Positions 1 to 11,703 of a stretch of 64,000 nucleotides of DNA are shown here, in pieces. How positions within the stretch are numbered: position 1 is the first letter of the stretch; every line of letters starts with the position of its first letter. The translations under genes and the position numbers were made by a program. The stretch is taken from contig CM055106.1 of NCBI GenBank assembly GCA_029204225.1, positions 50,599,325-50,663,324 on the forward strand. The letters are read 5' to 3'. Source of the stretch: Diphasiastrum complanatum. Lineage: Eukaryota; Streptophyta; Lycopodiopsida; Lycopodiales; Lycopodiaceae. The notes beneath the pieces were generated by a model. It had not been told where the DNA came from and searched no databases. It saw nothing but the letters and a program-made list of their open reading frames with translations.

Positions 1-1240
1 CGACGATTGCATCCATCAAGATGCATTTGAAGATTGCATCCGACGATTTCCGTCTGCCATCCCCCAATTTTTTTCTTGATACATTTGCATCCGATGAAAA
101 TTGCGTCCGACGCTGACCTAGATTTTTTTTATCATAAATATGTCGGATGGTCAATTCATTTTTACTTCACACAATTTTCGGACAAGTTCATGTCTGTTTG
201 ACAAATTTCTGACGATCTTCCAATTTTTTGTCTGATTCAACCATTGGCTGTTGCATTCTGACCACTCTCAATCACTTGATCATTTGATCCATCCTCCATC
301 ACTTCCACACACGCATTTATCTACATACTCAAAAACCCTACTCCATTTCCAACTTCTAAAAAAACTTTCATTTTTTCACAACTTTCCGCTTGTCTATTTT
401 TTCATTTCTACCCAAGTTTTTTCTAGATGCCCAAGTTTTTAAGCTTTCGAGTTCTTTCATATTTTTTAACGTTTTTGAATTTTTTAGATTATTTTTCGAT
501 TTCATTTTTTCAAAATTTTATTTTTTCGAATTTTCATTTTTCGAGTTCTCATTGTTCGAGTTTTATTTTTCGAGTTTTATTTTTCGATTTTTTTCGATGT
601 TTTCAATTTTTTTAAGTGTTTCGATTTTTCCAATTTTCGATATTCTTATGGGTTTTTCGATACTTGACATTTTTCAGTCCCTTAATTTTTTTTCATACTC
701 AAGATTTCTCGATACGAGACATTGGAATTTTTCGATATTATATCGACTCGAATAATCCGAGATTTTTCGACATCTACAATCAGATTTTTTTTTGATACTA
801 TATCGACTCGATTTTTTCGAGTTTTTTCGAGTCACTGTAAACTTTTTCGATACTTTTAGATTTTTCGATTCTAAATTTTTCGAGCCCATATTTTTTTGAG
901 CCCTGATTTTTTGACTTTTTCTGTTCTTATTCTTCGAGTTTTATTTTTCAAATTCTATTTTTTTGAGTTTCGTTTTTCTGAGTTTATTTTTCGATATTAT
1001 TTTTTCGAGTTTTATTTTTTCGAATTCTCTTTTTTCGAGTTTATTTTTTCGAGTTTTATTTTTCAGGTTTATTTTTCAAATTTGATTTTTTGAGTTTATT
1101 GTTCGATCTTCATTTTGCGATCTTAATTTATTCAATCCCTAGTTTTTTGATGCATTAAATTTTTGATCCAATTTGTTTTCGAGTTCCCATTTTCGAGTTC
1201 TTATTTTTTGATATTGTCTACTTTTTTCATATGCTTGGAA
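1..1240. repeat. T-rich low-complexity tract with TTTTTCGAG-like units
   Basis: About 1.2 kb is made of runs of T broken by CGA or CGAG, giving degenerate copies of TTTTTCGAG and TTTTTCGAAT, densest at 480-1200. Frames here encode only Phe, Ser, Phe-Glu and Leu strings and carry no domain. It looks like a decayed short tandem repeat. No gene is seen. Confidence 0.75.
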
Positions 1241-1255
1241 ATAGTCCAATAGAAT

Positions 1256-3602
1256 TTAGAGGTGAGGTCGGGATTCCATCAGATATGCATTAGGGCAGAA
1301 GATATACCAAAAACGGATTTTTGAACTCGCTTTGCACACTACAAATTTTTGGTGTTGCCTTTTGGTCTAACCAATGCACCGGCAACTTTCCAATAGATGA
1401 TGAACGATTTGTTCATGCCATATTTGGGAAGATTCGTAGTGGTATTCTTAGATGATATCCTAGTATTCAGTAAGACTTTGGCAGAACATAAAGAGCATCT
1501 TAGGATTGTCTGGGACATCCTAAGAAGGGAAAAACTCTTTGCCAAAGAGTCTATGTGTGACTTTTTTTGTGATGGAATTGTCCTACTTGGGGCATAAGAT
1601 TTCCGAACGGGAAGTGGAGATTGAGACCGATCGTATCAAGAGGGTTATTGATTGGCCTATTTTCACCACAGTTCAGGAAATCAAGTCTTTCTTGGGGTTT
1701 GTAGGATTTTTTCGTCAGCTACTCGATTGACATTTTCCCTTACCCAGGCCTTGAAAGGCTATAAGCCGAAGGGCTAAGAGTCCACTAGTGGTGTGGACGG
1801 AGGATATAAATAATTGTTTTGAGTTGCTTAAGAAAAGTGTCACTTCGATACCAATACTAATCATTGGCGATCCTAATAAGACTTTTGTGGTTAGGACCGA
1901 TGCTAGTGATTATGCTATTGGAGCTATTTTGATGCAGGATGGACATCCTATGGCTTATGAAAGCAAGAAACTCAATCCTGTTCAGTCTAGGTATTACCTA
2001 TGAGAAGGAACTGTTTGTAATTGTTCATTCCTTGAAAATTTGACGACATTATTTGTATGGAGCCAGATTTGAAGTTTTGACGGATCATCAGACTCTTCGA
2101 TATTTCTATGATGCTACAGATTTATAGGGGAGGCAAGCTAGACGGGCTGAGCTGATGCAAATCTTTGACTTTTCTATACGTTATTGTAAAGGAAGTCAAA
2201 ATAGTCTAGCGGATGCTTTGCGTCGGTTATCGGTTATTAATCAGTTGTGCTTTACTATTATAGAACCGGGGTTGTTTCGGTCTCTTCAAGGACTATATGA
2301 GTCCGATCTCTTTTTTGGAAAGTATTGGCAACAAGTACTTTCGGGGGTCGATTCAGCTTTGCAAGATTCCTCGAATAAGGGAAAGACTGAAACAGATTTT
2401 CTAATTTGAAACACATGTGTACCGGAGAATGACACTGTAAGGGCCCAAATCTTGCATGAGTGTCATAATAGTCTATGCGTAGGACATTTGGGTATACAAA
2501 GAACACTTGACTTAGTTCGAAGGCAATTTTGGTGGCCTAAGATGAAAAGTCAGGTAGAGGCCTATTTTCTTAAATGTACTAAGTTTCAGTTAAATAAAGC
2601 AGAGAGGCTAAAAGCTAGTGGCTTATTACATCCTTTGGATATTTCTACTGGAAAGTGAAAAAGTATATCTATGGATTTTGTGGTCGGGCTTCCACGTACA
2701 GGGAAGGGCCACGATTCAGTTTGGGTCATTGTTGACAAACTTACGACGTTTGTTCAATGTATCCCAACGAAAACTACTGTTAAAGCTTCAAAACTAGCTC
2801 AACTATTTGTTGAGAAGCTTTTTCGACTATACGGGCTGTCTTGCGATATTGTTAATGACCGTGACCAAAAATTCACCGGAAATTTTTGGCAAGTAGTATT
2901 TTGAAAAGTTGGAAACAACTTTAAGATCCAGAATCAAACGGTCAAACAGAAAGGACCAATCAGACGATGGAGAATATGCTTCGAGCATATGTGGGCCATC
3001 GGCAGTCTGGCTGGTGGAATTTGCATATACAGTGCAAAACATTCAGCGACTGGATTCAGTCCTTTCATGCTTATGTATGGTTTTCAACCTCCATCACCAA
3101 TTAGTGTTGGCATGAAAAACCTACGGATGCAAGCCATAGCTAATTTCCTTGTGGATATGCAAGAAATGTTATAGCTGGCTAAAGATAGCATAAGAAGTGC
3201 CCAGATAGGGCAAGGCATTATGCTGATCTATGTCGGAAGCACAAGGTATTCATGGTCAACGACTGGGTGTTTTTGAGAGTCCCTAGTCACTCTAGGGGCT
3301 TCAAAACTATTCAGTGTGCAAAGTTGGCGCCTAAGTATTGCAGTCCTTTTAAGGTTATCGAAGTGATAAACAAGGTTTCATACAAACTAGACCTTCCAGC
3401 TAACATTGGAATTCATCCTGTTTTCCACATTAGTAAGCTGAAACCCTCATTGGGGGTTGGGGAGACTTTGCTCCCTGTGGAAGATCTAGTGGAACTTCTT
3501 CGTGATGAGTCTGTGAGTGGACCACCTGAATCCGAGGCAATTGTTAATAGCCGACAGAGGACTCTACGGAGTAGGGGGAAGAAATGCTACATACCTATGT
3601 AA
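1256..3602 (+). pseudogene. Decayed Ty3/gypsy (chromovirus) pol: RT, RNase H, integrase
   Basis: Broken reading frames follow the order of a Ty3/gypsy polyprotein. They show the reverse transcriptase core (LRSGFHQ region near 1260, then [13 protein letters not shown] near 1440-1475), RNase H (TDASDYAIGAIL near 1897), the integrase zinc-binding region (HECHNS..GHLGIQ near 2452), the integrase catalytic start (MDFVVGLPRTGKGHDS near 2671, NDRDQKF near 2855), and the integrase C-terminus near 3250-3470. The end (near 3530-3600) matches the beginning of a chromodomain but stops early. There are at least five frameshifts or stops. Gag, protease and LTRs are not visible, so this is a truncated dead copy. 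The integrase spacer (NKAERLKASGLL) nearly matches the intact-ended element at 44761-50972, so the two are related. Confidence 0.85.
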
Positions 3603-5530
3603 CTAGCAGTACTTCAGACCCCCATAAGAACCAGAAATGATAACTATTCCATCTTCAAGATCCAAAGGATGCAAAACTATGGAACTAGTTTCATTGAATT
3701 TTGACAATTCCAACACATTGACATGACAATGTTCATACAAGAGATTAAACAAATAAGGTAGAGTAAAAGAACACTTCCTTGCTGCTCCAAGAACCTTACT
3801 TTGACCTTCAAGCATTCATTCAAATCTTGAAAGATATTGAAGTGGTCAATATGCTTACTTTTGAGCAAAGTTCAAGATCTAGCATCCTAGTGTTGGCAAA
3901 TTGGCAAATTGTTGACAATGTAGGATCAAGGGTTGTATGCAAATCTTGTGGAGATACTTCAAGTATTTCAAGTTCAGGTTTTGCTCATTCAAATGGAGTA
4001 GAGAACACATCATTTTGGCATTCATTCACTCAAGGGTTTTCATGGATTGGAGATCTACAAAGGCAAGGTGGTGATGGAGGTTCATTCATGGAGATACATG
4101 GTGCATTCACTATGGGCATAGTGGAATGTGGAGGAGGCATGCAAACACTTGTTGGTTACTTTCACTTACAACTTTTTTGCTGCTATTTTACAGAGAATTC
4201 AAAGGTGGATACATGGAGGAATCCTTTCATTATGATTCTATGTTCTTTTACATGTATCTTGTTCACCATTCTATGTAAAATTGATGTAAGAAATAGTGAA
4301 GCATCCTATATGGACACTATTATCTATATCAGTTATGTTGTACTTCATATTGTACATATTAGAACACTTGAGAAGACATTTATTATCATGATGGAGATCA
4401 TTCTTAGGTTGGAGCAAAGTAGTGTTGTAAAACTAGCAAGTTAAGTGAAAATTGTCAACATTTCCTAGCTAGTTTGAGGCCTAAATTAGCAATTTTTGTA
4501 CATAGTTTTGGATCTAACATTTCACACATGTGAAAGAGGCCTAGATACTTTTATTTTAGTATATATTTCATGTTGAAGAAGTCTCAAACTTTAGGACCTT
4601 CGAAATGACACCAAAATCATGTTATTTGGACATATAGGCCAAAATTGGCTATTTTAGGCTACTGGTGCCCTAAATCTGGGTCCTAAGTTCTAGAGAGAGG
4701 AGAGAGAGTCATCTCTCTCACCTATATTAGACTGAAATTTGTGGAGAACAGGTTGGAGAAACTTATTGTATTGTTGAGAGAGATCAATAGATCATTGTCA
4801 CAGTTTCTTCCTCCATTGAGAGCATTGCTTTGTGTATTGTCTTCAAGCTTTTGTGTATGATCTAAAGAGGTTTCCAAAAGTGGTAGGCTGCTATTGTAGG
4901 GCTGGTATGCTGTCGTTTTTGGCTGCCATCAGTACCTTTTATTAGTTTCTTTTGTCTCTTGAATGCTTTGTCAAGTTCATGTGTTTGAAAGGTAGCATTA
5001 GGATGCTTTGCCATTTCTAGATTTTGTAGCTTGTTGTGCAAAGATCTTAGCCAAGTATTTTGGGAGTTTGGATCCATTCAAGGTCCACTTTTTTCACATT
5101 TGACTTGTGTGAGAACAATATACAATGGATCTAAACTTCTTACATGATATTTCACACGTGGGAGACCACTCCTACCCTTGTGATAGAGCATTTTCTACCA
5201 CTAGAATGGTGCCAAGTGGCATAATACTACTAAACTAGTTTTTGGCCAATTTAACCACTAGTTTCCAAATTATATGAGATGTACAGCCTATATGATCTAT
5301 CTAAATGACTTAGGCATAGATTTCACACGTGGGAACAAGATCCACACATGTCTAATGATGATAGGTACAAGTCATTATGGTATTTACAAGATTTGATCAA
5401 GTTAGCTTTTGTCAATTTTAACAACGGTCAAAATTTTGGTGGCCAGTCATTTGGGAGGTGGTGTTTTGGATGGTTTTGACATGCATCGACATGAAGATTC
5501 AACACCTTGACATGTGTGCGAGTGTGTGCT
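3603..5530. other. No recognised gene (intergenic)
   Basis: A 221-codon frame lies at 3779-4444 (+), but its product shows no domain I recognise, its composition looks like chance, and neither flank is coding. Several copies of a TTCACACRTGKGA-like motif occur (near 4518, 5150 and 5318), so part of this may be an old repeat. Nothing else is supported. Confidence 0.5.
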
Positions 5531-5975
5531 TTTAGGTGTGCATGTGTGTGTGTGCCTGGTCTACATATCTCTTATGGACTGCATTTGAGACAATTCTTGT
5601 GGATAGTTCTCATTCATGGGCCTTATGGACTGCTTGGGACCTCCATACATCCACATACTTCACATGTTCTTGTCACTACTATTTGATGCTCTTGGTCTAT
5701 CATCCAACTTTCTTGGGATGCATTGACGGCATGTTTTGTTGATGTTGATAAACATTCTCGATCCTTGTGAATTGCTCGGGGCACGTCTACATCTCTAGAT
5801 CCATAATTTCCTACAAGCATGTGCATGTGTGTGTGTGTGTGTGTGTGGATGTGTATGCGTGTGCATGTGTGTGTATGTATGTGTGCATGTGTTTGAAAAT
5901 GTATGTTTATGTTTGTGCGCATGCAGATGTGTTTGTGTATGTGTGCGTGTACGTGTGTGCATTATCTATGTCAAA
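5530..5975. repeat. TG-rich microsatellite tracts
   Basis: Two TG/CA-rich stretches, a short one at about 5530-5555 and a longer interrupted one at about 5819-5965, give Cys-Val repeats in frame. They are simple repeats, not coding. Confidence 0.85.
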
Positions 5976-7190
5976 ATCTTGGATAAAGAATAGATTCTCC
6001 AAAATTTTAAAATACATCACACAAAAAAAATCCAAATGTACTCTTGTATACATCATGAAATTCAATTGTACTCTAAATAAATTTTGCAAACATTTCATGA
6101 AAGTCAATCTATGAAGACTTGATAAATCCAAAAGGGTATACATTTCAGTAGGACGCGGAGTATGAATGCTACAAAATTTCATCAGTAAATTCCTAGATAA
6201 GGTGAATTTGATCCACCATACTATCCAACATTTGTCTTAGATTGTTAAGTCTCACAAATGAGACACTACTCATATGTTGTCTAATATTACACATAAACCC
6301 TTCCACATCTATTACTAAGCATCTATTTTGGTGGAAGAAAATGTCCATCGAGCCGTTATAAGTACAAAAAGTACATAAACTGATCAATGACCCATATGAC
6401 ATTGCAACTTTTGACAACATCTCCAAAGCAAAACAACTCCAAAACATCGCGATGTTTGATACCTTATAACAATTTGGACCATCTGCAAAAAAAAACGGTA
6501 TTAGTTGATATACAAAATTTAATCTACAAAGAACAAAGGACACAATATACACAAAACATGATTCAAATGTAATTTAAATTATGTTTATTTAAATATATGT
6601 TATATATTTGAAATATCATGTTTTGTAGCAATGGAATTTGTGGAAATTGCATATAAACATAAAGGTGTATATTTATAAAACATGACAAACCATTAACTTG
6701 ATATAAAAAGTGAATCAAATACCTTGTTCACAAAAATTTGTTTGCTTCGCAATGAATAATGGGCTCATTCAAACTACATTTGTTTGTTCTATGGCATGCG
6801 ACTTTGGAATCTTTTTCACCTGATTTCGACCTACCATTCAACTGGTGAGCAAGCCCATCGTATCCCACATCACCATCATCTCCGTCATTGCTCCTTGGTA
6901 TCTGATCAAAGATTCTTACTTGGGCTTTGCACGCAGTGTTCCAAAGCTTGTTCACTTTGTCCAAAACCTATTGCAGGGCCTTCGTCACTTCTACCAACTA
7001 TTTCTAGGACTCTAGAATGACCTTCTCTTGTTTCGCCGCAACTCATTCAAAACTTAACTTTTCAACCTCTCTCTCTTGAATAAGCTTGATGTATTTATCC
7101 ATTTGTATCGTCGAGGCTTGAGGGGCCTGAATCTAGATATCTTATGGCTTCACAAGAGGCGTGTCAACTATCATTGCATCAGACGATCCA
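5976..7190. other. No recognised gene (AT-rich)
   Basis: AT-rich sequence with only short frames lacking recognisable domains on either strand. No structured repeat was noticed. Confidence 0.5.
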
Positions 7191-7192
7191 TC

Positions 7193-9336
7193 TCAAGCTT
7201 GGTCCATCTGGCTCATCTGTTGCTCAAGTTGATTTTGAATTGCATTGAGTTCATCAGCTTGCTTGCCCGTAATGGCTTGCAGCTCCATGAGTGATATATT
7301 TTTCTCCTCATCCTCGTATTCTTTCTTTTCTATCTGCTTCTGCTGCTTTGATATAACCTGCTCTTGCTGCTTGACTTTGTTTCCCAATTCTCTGTGTTGG
7401 CTCACCAACCAGTGTAGCTGGTAGCTGGTCTTGGATAGGCTTATCATGGATTTCTTAGCCGCATCTGGAAGTTCTTCAGGGTTAGGAAGGATGGGGTAAT
7501 GATCGGTGGTGTGGCCAAGTGGTGTTAGTCCAAAGATTTGAGTGGGTGGAGGTGTTAGTGGCAATGATGGAGGAATGGAGATGATGGTGGTGGGAACATG
7601 CGTGATGGATGGATTGGGCATTTAAATGAAGGTGGCGACAATTATTGGTGAGGATTGGCTTCCCCCAAGCTATTATGCGTTCTTCTCATTGGTGTTATCT
7701 GCTATCTGGATCAAGTCTTCAGCATCGAAGTAAGCTGAATCGTCCAAGATGATATAGACTGGCTTCGGTTTCTCTTGACATGTGGCTGCTTCCGTTGCCA
7801 TGTCTTTGGGAATGTCCTTCCCATCTTCCCCAACCTCCCAAAATGGTGATTTGTGGTAGGGGTTGTGTGTCGGCTTTGATGGACTTGGGCAGCTCAAGTG
7901 GTGTGTCCGTGGTGGTTGTCATTTGAGTTGTCGGATGCAATAGTGCTTGTGTTGCATGTGGTGGTGTCTGCGTATTGTCGAGTAGTAGGGGAGTCACCAC
8001 TAAATCTGGTGCAATTGCTCGGTAGTCCACTACATTCGTGTCTGCTACTAAGGACCGGCGTCGTGAGGTGGCGACAACTGTTGGTGTGATGTCGTATGAG
8101 TAGACGAACCTATGTGTTGGGAGTCATCGTCTGACTTCGTATCATCTGATTCTGTTTTGTCAGGTGAGACATGGCGCGACATGAGCATTTTTGACCTGGC
8201 GCGTGGTGGTGCTTGGACTTATGTTGTGGTGGTTTACTGTTGAGCCGAGGACTTGGCTACAGAAGGATCCTTTGTCTGAGACATAGATGAGGTGGTTGCC
8301 TTGTGCAGTTGAAGCTTCACTTGGCCTGTCTTGACATGTTTTGAGACTGGTCCTTTAGGAGAGGCTTCACCTTTCCTTTTCTGAGATGCTGCCATTGTGG
8401 TATCGTGTGATGCAAGCTTTGTAGGAGACTGGGGTGTCTGATCAACAGGTATCTCCCAGGCTTTGTCAGCTAGCAGCAAGTTATCTCGGATGTGTGAATG
8501 GTGACTGAGCTGTTATAAAGTGATATTTGTCAAAAGGTATCCCAGGTAGGTAATGGGCTGCTTGCTTCTAATACATTCATGCATGCAATTTGAAGCGAAT
8601 TGTGCCCAATAATAGAGATTCTGGCTATGCAATCTGGAATCAGCCATCATGTGGAACAATGTCATGAGTATACGTTTGATCAAGGACCTATAATGTTGTG
8701 TATATCGGGTGATATATGCACAAGTAGCAGCCAACTCTTTATCGTTTATGGCGTCAATAAGATAGCCATCTTTGTTCTTCCATTTGTCTACTAAGGGATC
8801 AATGAACTTGAAGTATGGCATTTGTTTGATCTTGTGGAGAGTTTGACTGACTATATTCGGTCCTCGAGGGAAACCAAGTGTGTGAAGTTCAGCTCCAGAG
8901 ATGGGTATGATGTACATAGTGCTCCTGTTAGGAGGTAATAGAAATCTGAATGATTGTCAGTCGGGTTATAGGATGCATAAGCAAAATGCATTAAAAATGG
9001 GCTCTGATAACCAATAAACAGAGGGAGTTGAAACTCTATCTTGGTAAGGAATTGTTGTACTTCTTGGTACCAATTTATCATTTCGACAGTATCCAGTGTG
9101 CCCATGGTGATGTCTATTTTTTCAGGCGGTAGATTTTCAGAACCGGAAGATGAATTGACAGACATGTTCTGTAGCTCTGAATTGTACCTAAAGATGAAGG
9201 TCAGGTCGTTGGAGACTAACTGCAACAAAACTGAGGTTTGGTCGGCCGAAAATGATTGAGGCACTAAATTTTTGTTCATGTTGATGGATTGCAGACAGGG
9301 TAAAACTCTCAAGGTGCCTATTTGGTTGTTAGACAA
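7193..9336 (-). pseudogene. Remnant of an unrecognised protein with basic, Pro-rich and coiled-coil parts
   Basis: Reading the minus strand from 9336 down to 7193, successive overlapping frames (9336-8851, 8917-8513, 8479-8234, 7897-7673, 7621-7193) read like one protein broken by frameshifts. One shift is near 8940, where FLLPPNRSTMYIIPISGAE joins better in the second frame. The N-terminal part is a mixed helical region without a motif I know. The middle has a Lys/Arg-rich stretch (SQKRKGEASPKGPVSK, nuclear-signal-like) and Pro/Thr-rich segments, then an acidic patch (ILDDSAYFDAEDLIQIAD). The last 142 codons hold a Gln/Lys/Glu-rich likely coiled coil. It lies just downstream, on the same strand, of a Helitron helicase remnant, so it may be Helitron cargo or a transposon accessory protein. 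Function is unknown. Confidence 0.4.
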
Positions 9337-9448
9337 ACGTGATAGGTCTATATGTGGTGCGTGTTCCAGAGTTACTATTGTCTTGAAGAAAATAGGGTGT
9401 GAGCAATTCCGGAAAGATGTTGTCTTGGTATGTTGATGATGGTTTGTG

Positions 9449-10040
9449 TCAGTAGCGGACTAGTAGCAAGTTTGATTGCAAGCTCCAGTGCCAATACCAA
9501 AGATCTAATGGGTCAGAAGGAGCACATGTCAGAAGAAGTACAACGAACATGAGCTGAAGTTGCGACGGAGTCCCCAATGACACCGCCTCCAACAAGAAGT
9601 TACTCCACTCCATCACATCGTTTATAAGAATTCTATGCTTGCAAGCATCTCTGAATGATGAAAACAACTCACCGTCAACTATGCGCAAGTCCTCAAAACC
9701 TGTTGCACCTCTTACATGAGCCAAAAGAACTTGCAAATAAAATCGCTCTCCTTCAGAAGGATGGACAAAATACATACCAATGGTCGGAATGGACTGTGCC
9801 CAGGATTCAGAGATAATAGCTGATCTCATTGCAAATCATCACCATTCATGATGTAGATCTACGAAAATGAAGGTCTATCTACGGGCAACAAACCACCAAT
9901 ATGATTATACAAACTGGCCAGACACTCTAAATGTATACACGTTGCCTACGCAGTGGATCTATCTAGATTTACCCCACAGAGATGCAAAGGCCAAGGAGTT
10001 ATTATAACTCCGAACGTGTTTTCTAAAATGAGCTCCTGCG
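9449..10040 (-). pseudogene. Helitron replication-helicase fragment
   Basis: The minus strand encodes, in pieces, the stretch that in plant Helitron proteins precedes the PIF1-type helicase. RKHVRSYNNSLAFASL lies near 10000, NVYTFRVSGQF near 9930, and HIGGLLP with IYIMNGDD near 9860-9900. Then a 126-codon frame contains MYFVHPSEGERFYLQVLL followed by HVRGATGFEDLR. These match the family's conserved phrases (SYNNALAF, VYTFRI-GQ, GERFYLR-LL-HVRGA-SFEDLR). The frame is interrupted by stops and ends at 9449 before the Walker motifs, so the copy is truncated and dead. Helitron 5' TC and 3' CTRR ends were not located. Confidence 0.8.
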
Positions 10041-10080
10041 TCATCATAAGACATGTACAAATTAAGGAGATAAAGAGGCG

Positions 10081-11124
10081 GTGATAACACGGGAAAATCT
10101 TCCAACCTATGAAGAGTTAGGTGGATTGCTTTTGCAGGAAGAACAACGTCAAGAGAACTTGAGTCATCGCAACAGGGGATTTGATCAAGCTCTTGCAGTC
10201 AGAGGACGTGGTGGCAGATTTGGTCATGGAAGACACCAATCAAGAGGTGGAAACTCAAATTGTGGATCATTCCAACAATTTCAAGAACAATCCAATCATG
10301 CCCCGAATCGAGGCAATTGGAATCAAGGACGCGGCTATTCTAGGCAAATAAACCTGGAAATTGTAGATACTATAACAAACCTAGCCATTGGAAGCGTGAA
10401 TGCTTCAAGAAACAGAAGGAGATAGAACAAAGAAAAGGCAAATGGCAAGCGGACAATTATGCTAATCAATATCAATTTGATGATGATTATTATGAAGACA
10501 ACTATGTTAATCAGCATCAATACAATGATGATCAATATGAAGATGATACAGGTGAAATTTCAAACTTGTTCATTACAGCATTAATGACAAGTGATGAAGC
10601 CAAGGATACTTGGTACATTGATAGTGGTGCATCCAAGCACATGACTTTAAAAAAAGAGTGGTTTTCAGAACTCAAAGAAACTCACAATGGTGATGAAGTT
10701 GGGAAAGTCGATGGCCAATTGCTATCTGTTAAAGGATTTGGAGTGGTACCAGTGAAGTTAGCCAGCGGGATGATAAAGCGGATAAGCAATGTGCAATATG
10801 TACCTGGCTTAGCTAACACTCTACTATCTGTTTGGACGATGGCTGATCAACAACTCAAGGTTCAGTTTAACAATGACAAATGTCTTGTCAAAGACATCAA
10901 GAATCACTACAAAGTGATTGCTACAGGAGCTAGAGTCAACAGGAATCGACTCTACAAATTGAGTGTGAAATCTTTTACTCAAGCTATGGTAAGAATTGTT
11001 GATAGTCGAAGTAACCTTTAGCATCAAAGGTTTGGTCATATTAGTGCTCAAAGCTTGCAAATCCTTAAAAGAGGTAATCTAGTTGCTGGATTGCCTGATA
11101 TCTCTTTTGAAAAATTGCATTTGT
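10081..11124 (+). pseudogene. Ty1/copia fragment: gag C-terminus, protease, pre-integrase
   Basis: Frame 10081-10425 is the gag C-terminus (LPTYEELGGLLLQEEQRQE, then an Arg/Gly/Asn-rich stretch). After a frameshift a zinc knuckle is readable at 10362-10403, but its second Cys is Tyr (C-RY-Y-NKPSH-WKRE-C). Frame 10566-11021 carries the aspartic protease motif YIDSGASKHM and the region leading to the integrase (VQYVPGLANTLLSV). A stop replaces the Trp of the usual LWH motif (SNL-stop-HQRFGHIS), and similarity ends near 11124, before the integrase catalytic core. The LPT-EEL-LLQEEQ block resembles that of the minus-strand copia at 11704-13504, so the two belong to related families. Confidence 0.85.
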
Positions 11125-11700
11125 GAGAGTTGCATTTTGGAAAAATAGCATAGAGAGAGATTCTCCAAAAATGGAGCAAGAAGAGCCAATGACATTCTTT
11201 GGATTTGCTCCATGAGCTATGTTTTTTGAAGTATATCGCATTTGATTGCCTTCTAAACTGCGATGGACCTGCTCCACGCGTTTTAATATGGGTAGACTAT
11301 CATAAAGAATAGCCATCTGAAGTGCGATGGACCTCTATCGTTGTATATTGATTTTCAGATTGATAAAAGTATCTATGACTATTGTTAATGCATACATGTT
11401 TGTGATTATTAGAAAAAACGTAATAAGTATATGCTCAACAGATGACTAATGTGCATGGTTTGCTTGGGATATAAGCATGAAATGTCCTGGTTCTCTTTGA
11501 TAACTATAGCTATCTGAATGCAAGAGTAACATTAATACTTTACTGCTTTATGTATTCAATAAACAGTCGAGCTTGGAATTAATAACTCCATCATCCCTTG
11601 ACACACAAATGCTGGCTTATAAGAAAGAAGTGCATGTGTTCAAGTTTAACATCGTTGCAAGATTACGATACTCCATGATAAAGGTTGCACTACCATTAAT
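11125..11700. other. No recognised gene
   Basis: Sequence between two copia remnants of opposite orientation. No coding similarity or repeat boundary was identified. Confidence 0.45.
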
Positions 11701-11703
11701 CCA

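Noticed and set aside
251..1093. Several Phe/Ser-rich frames
   Set aside because: Products of the T-rich TTTTTCGAG repeat.
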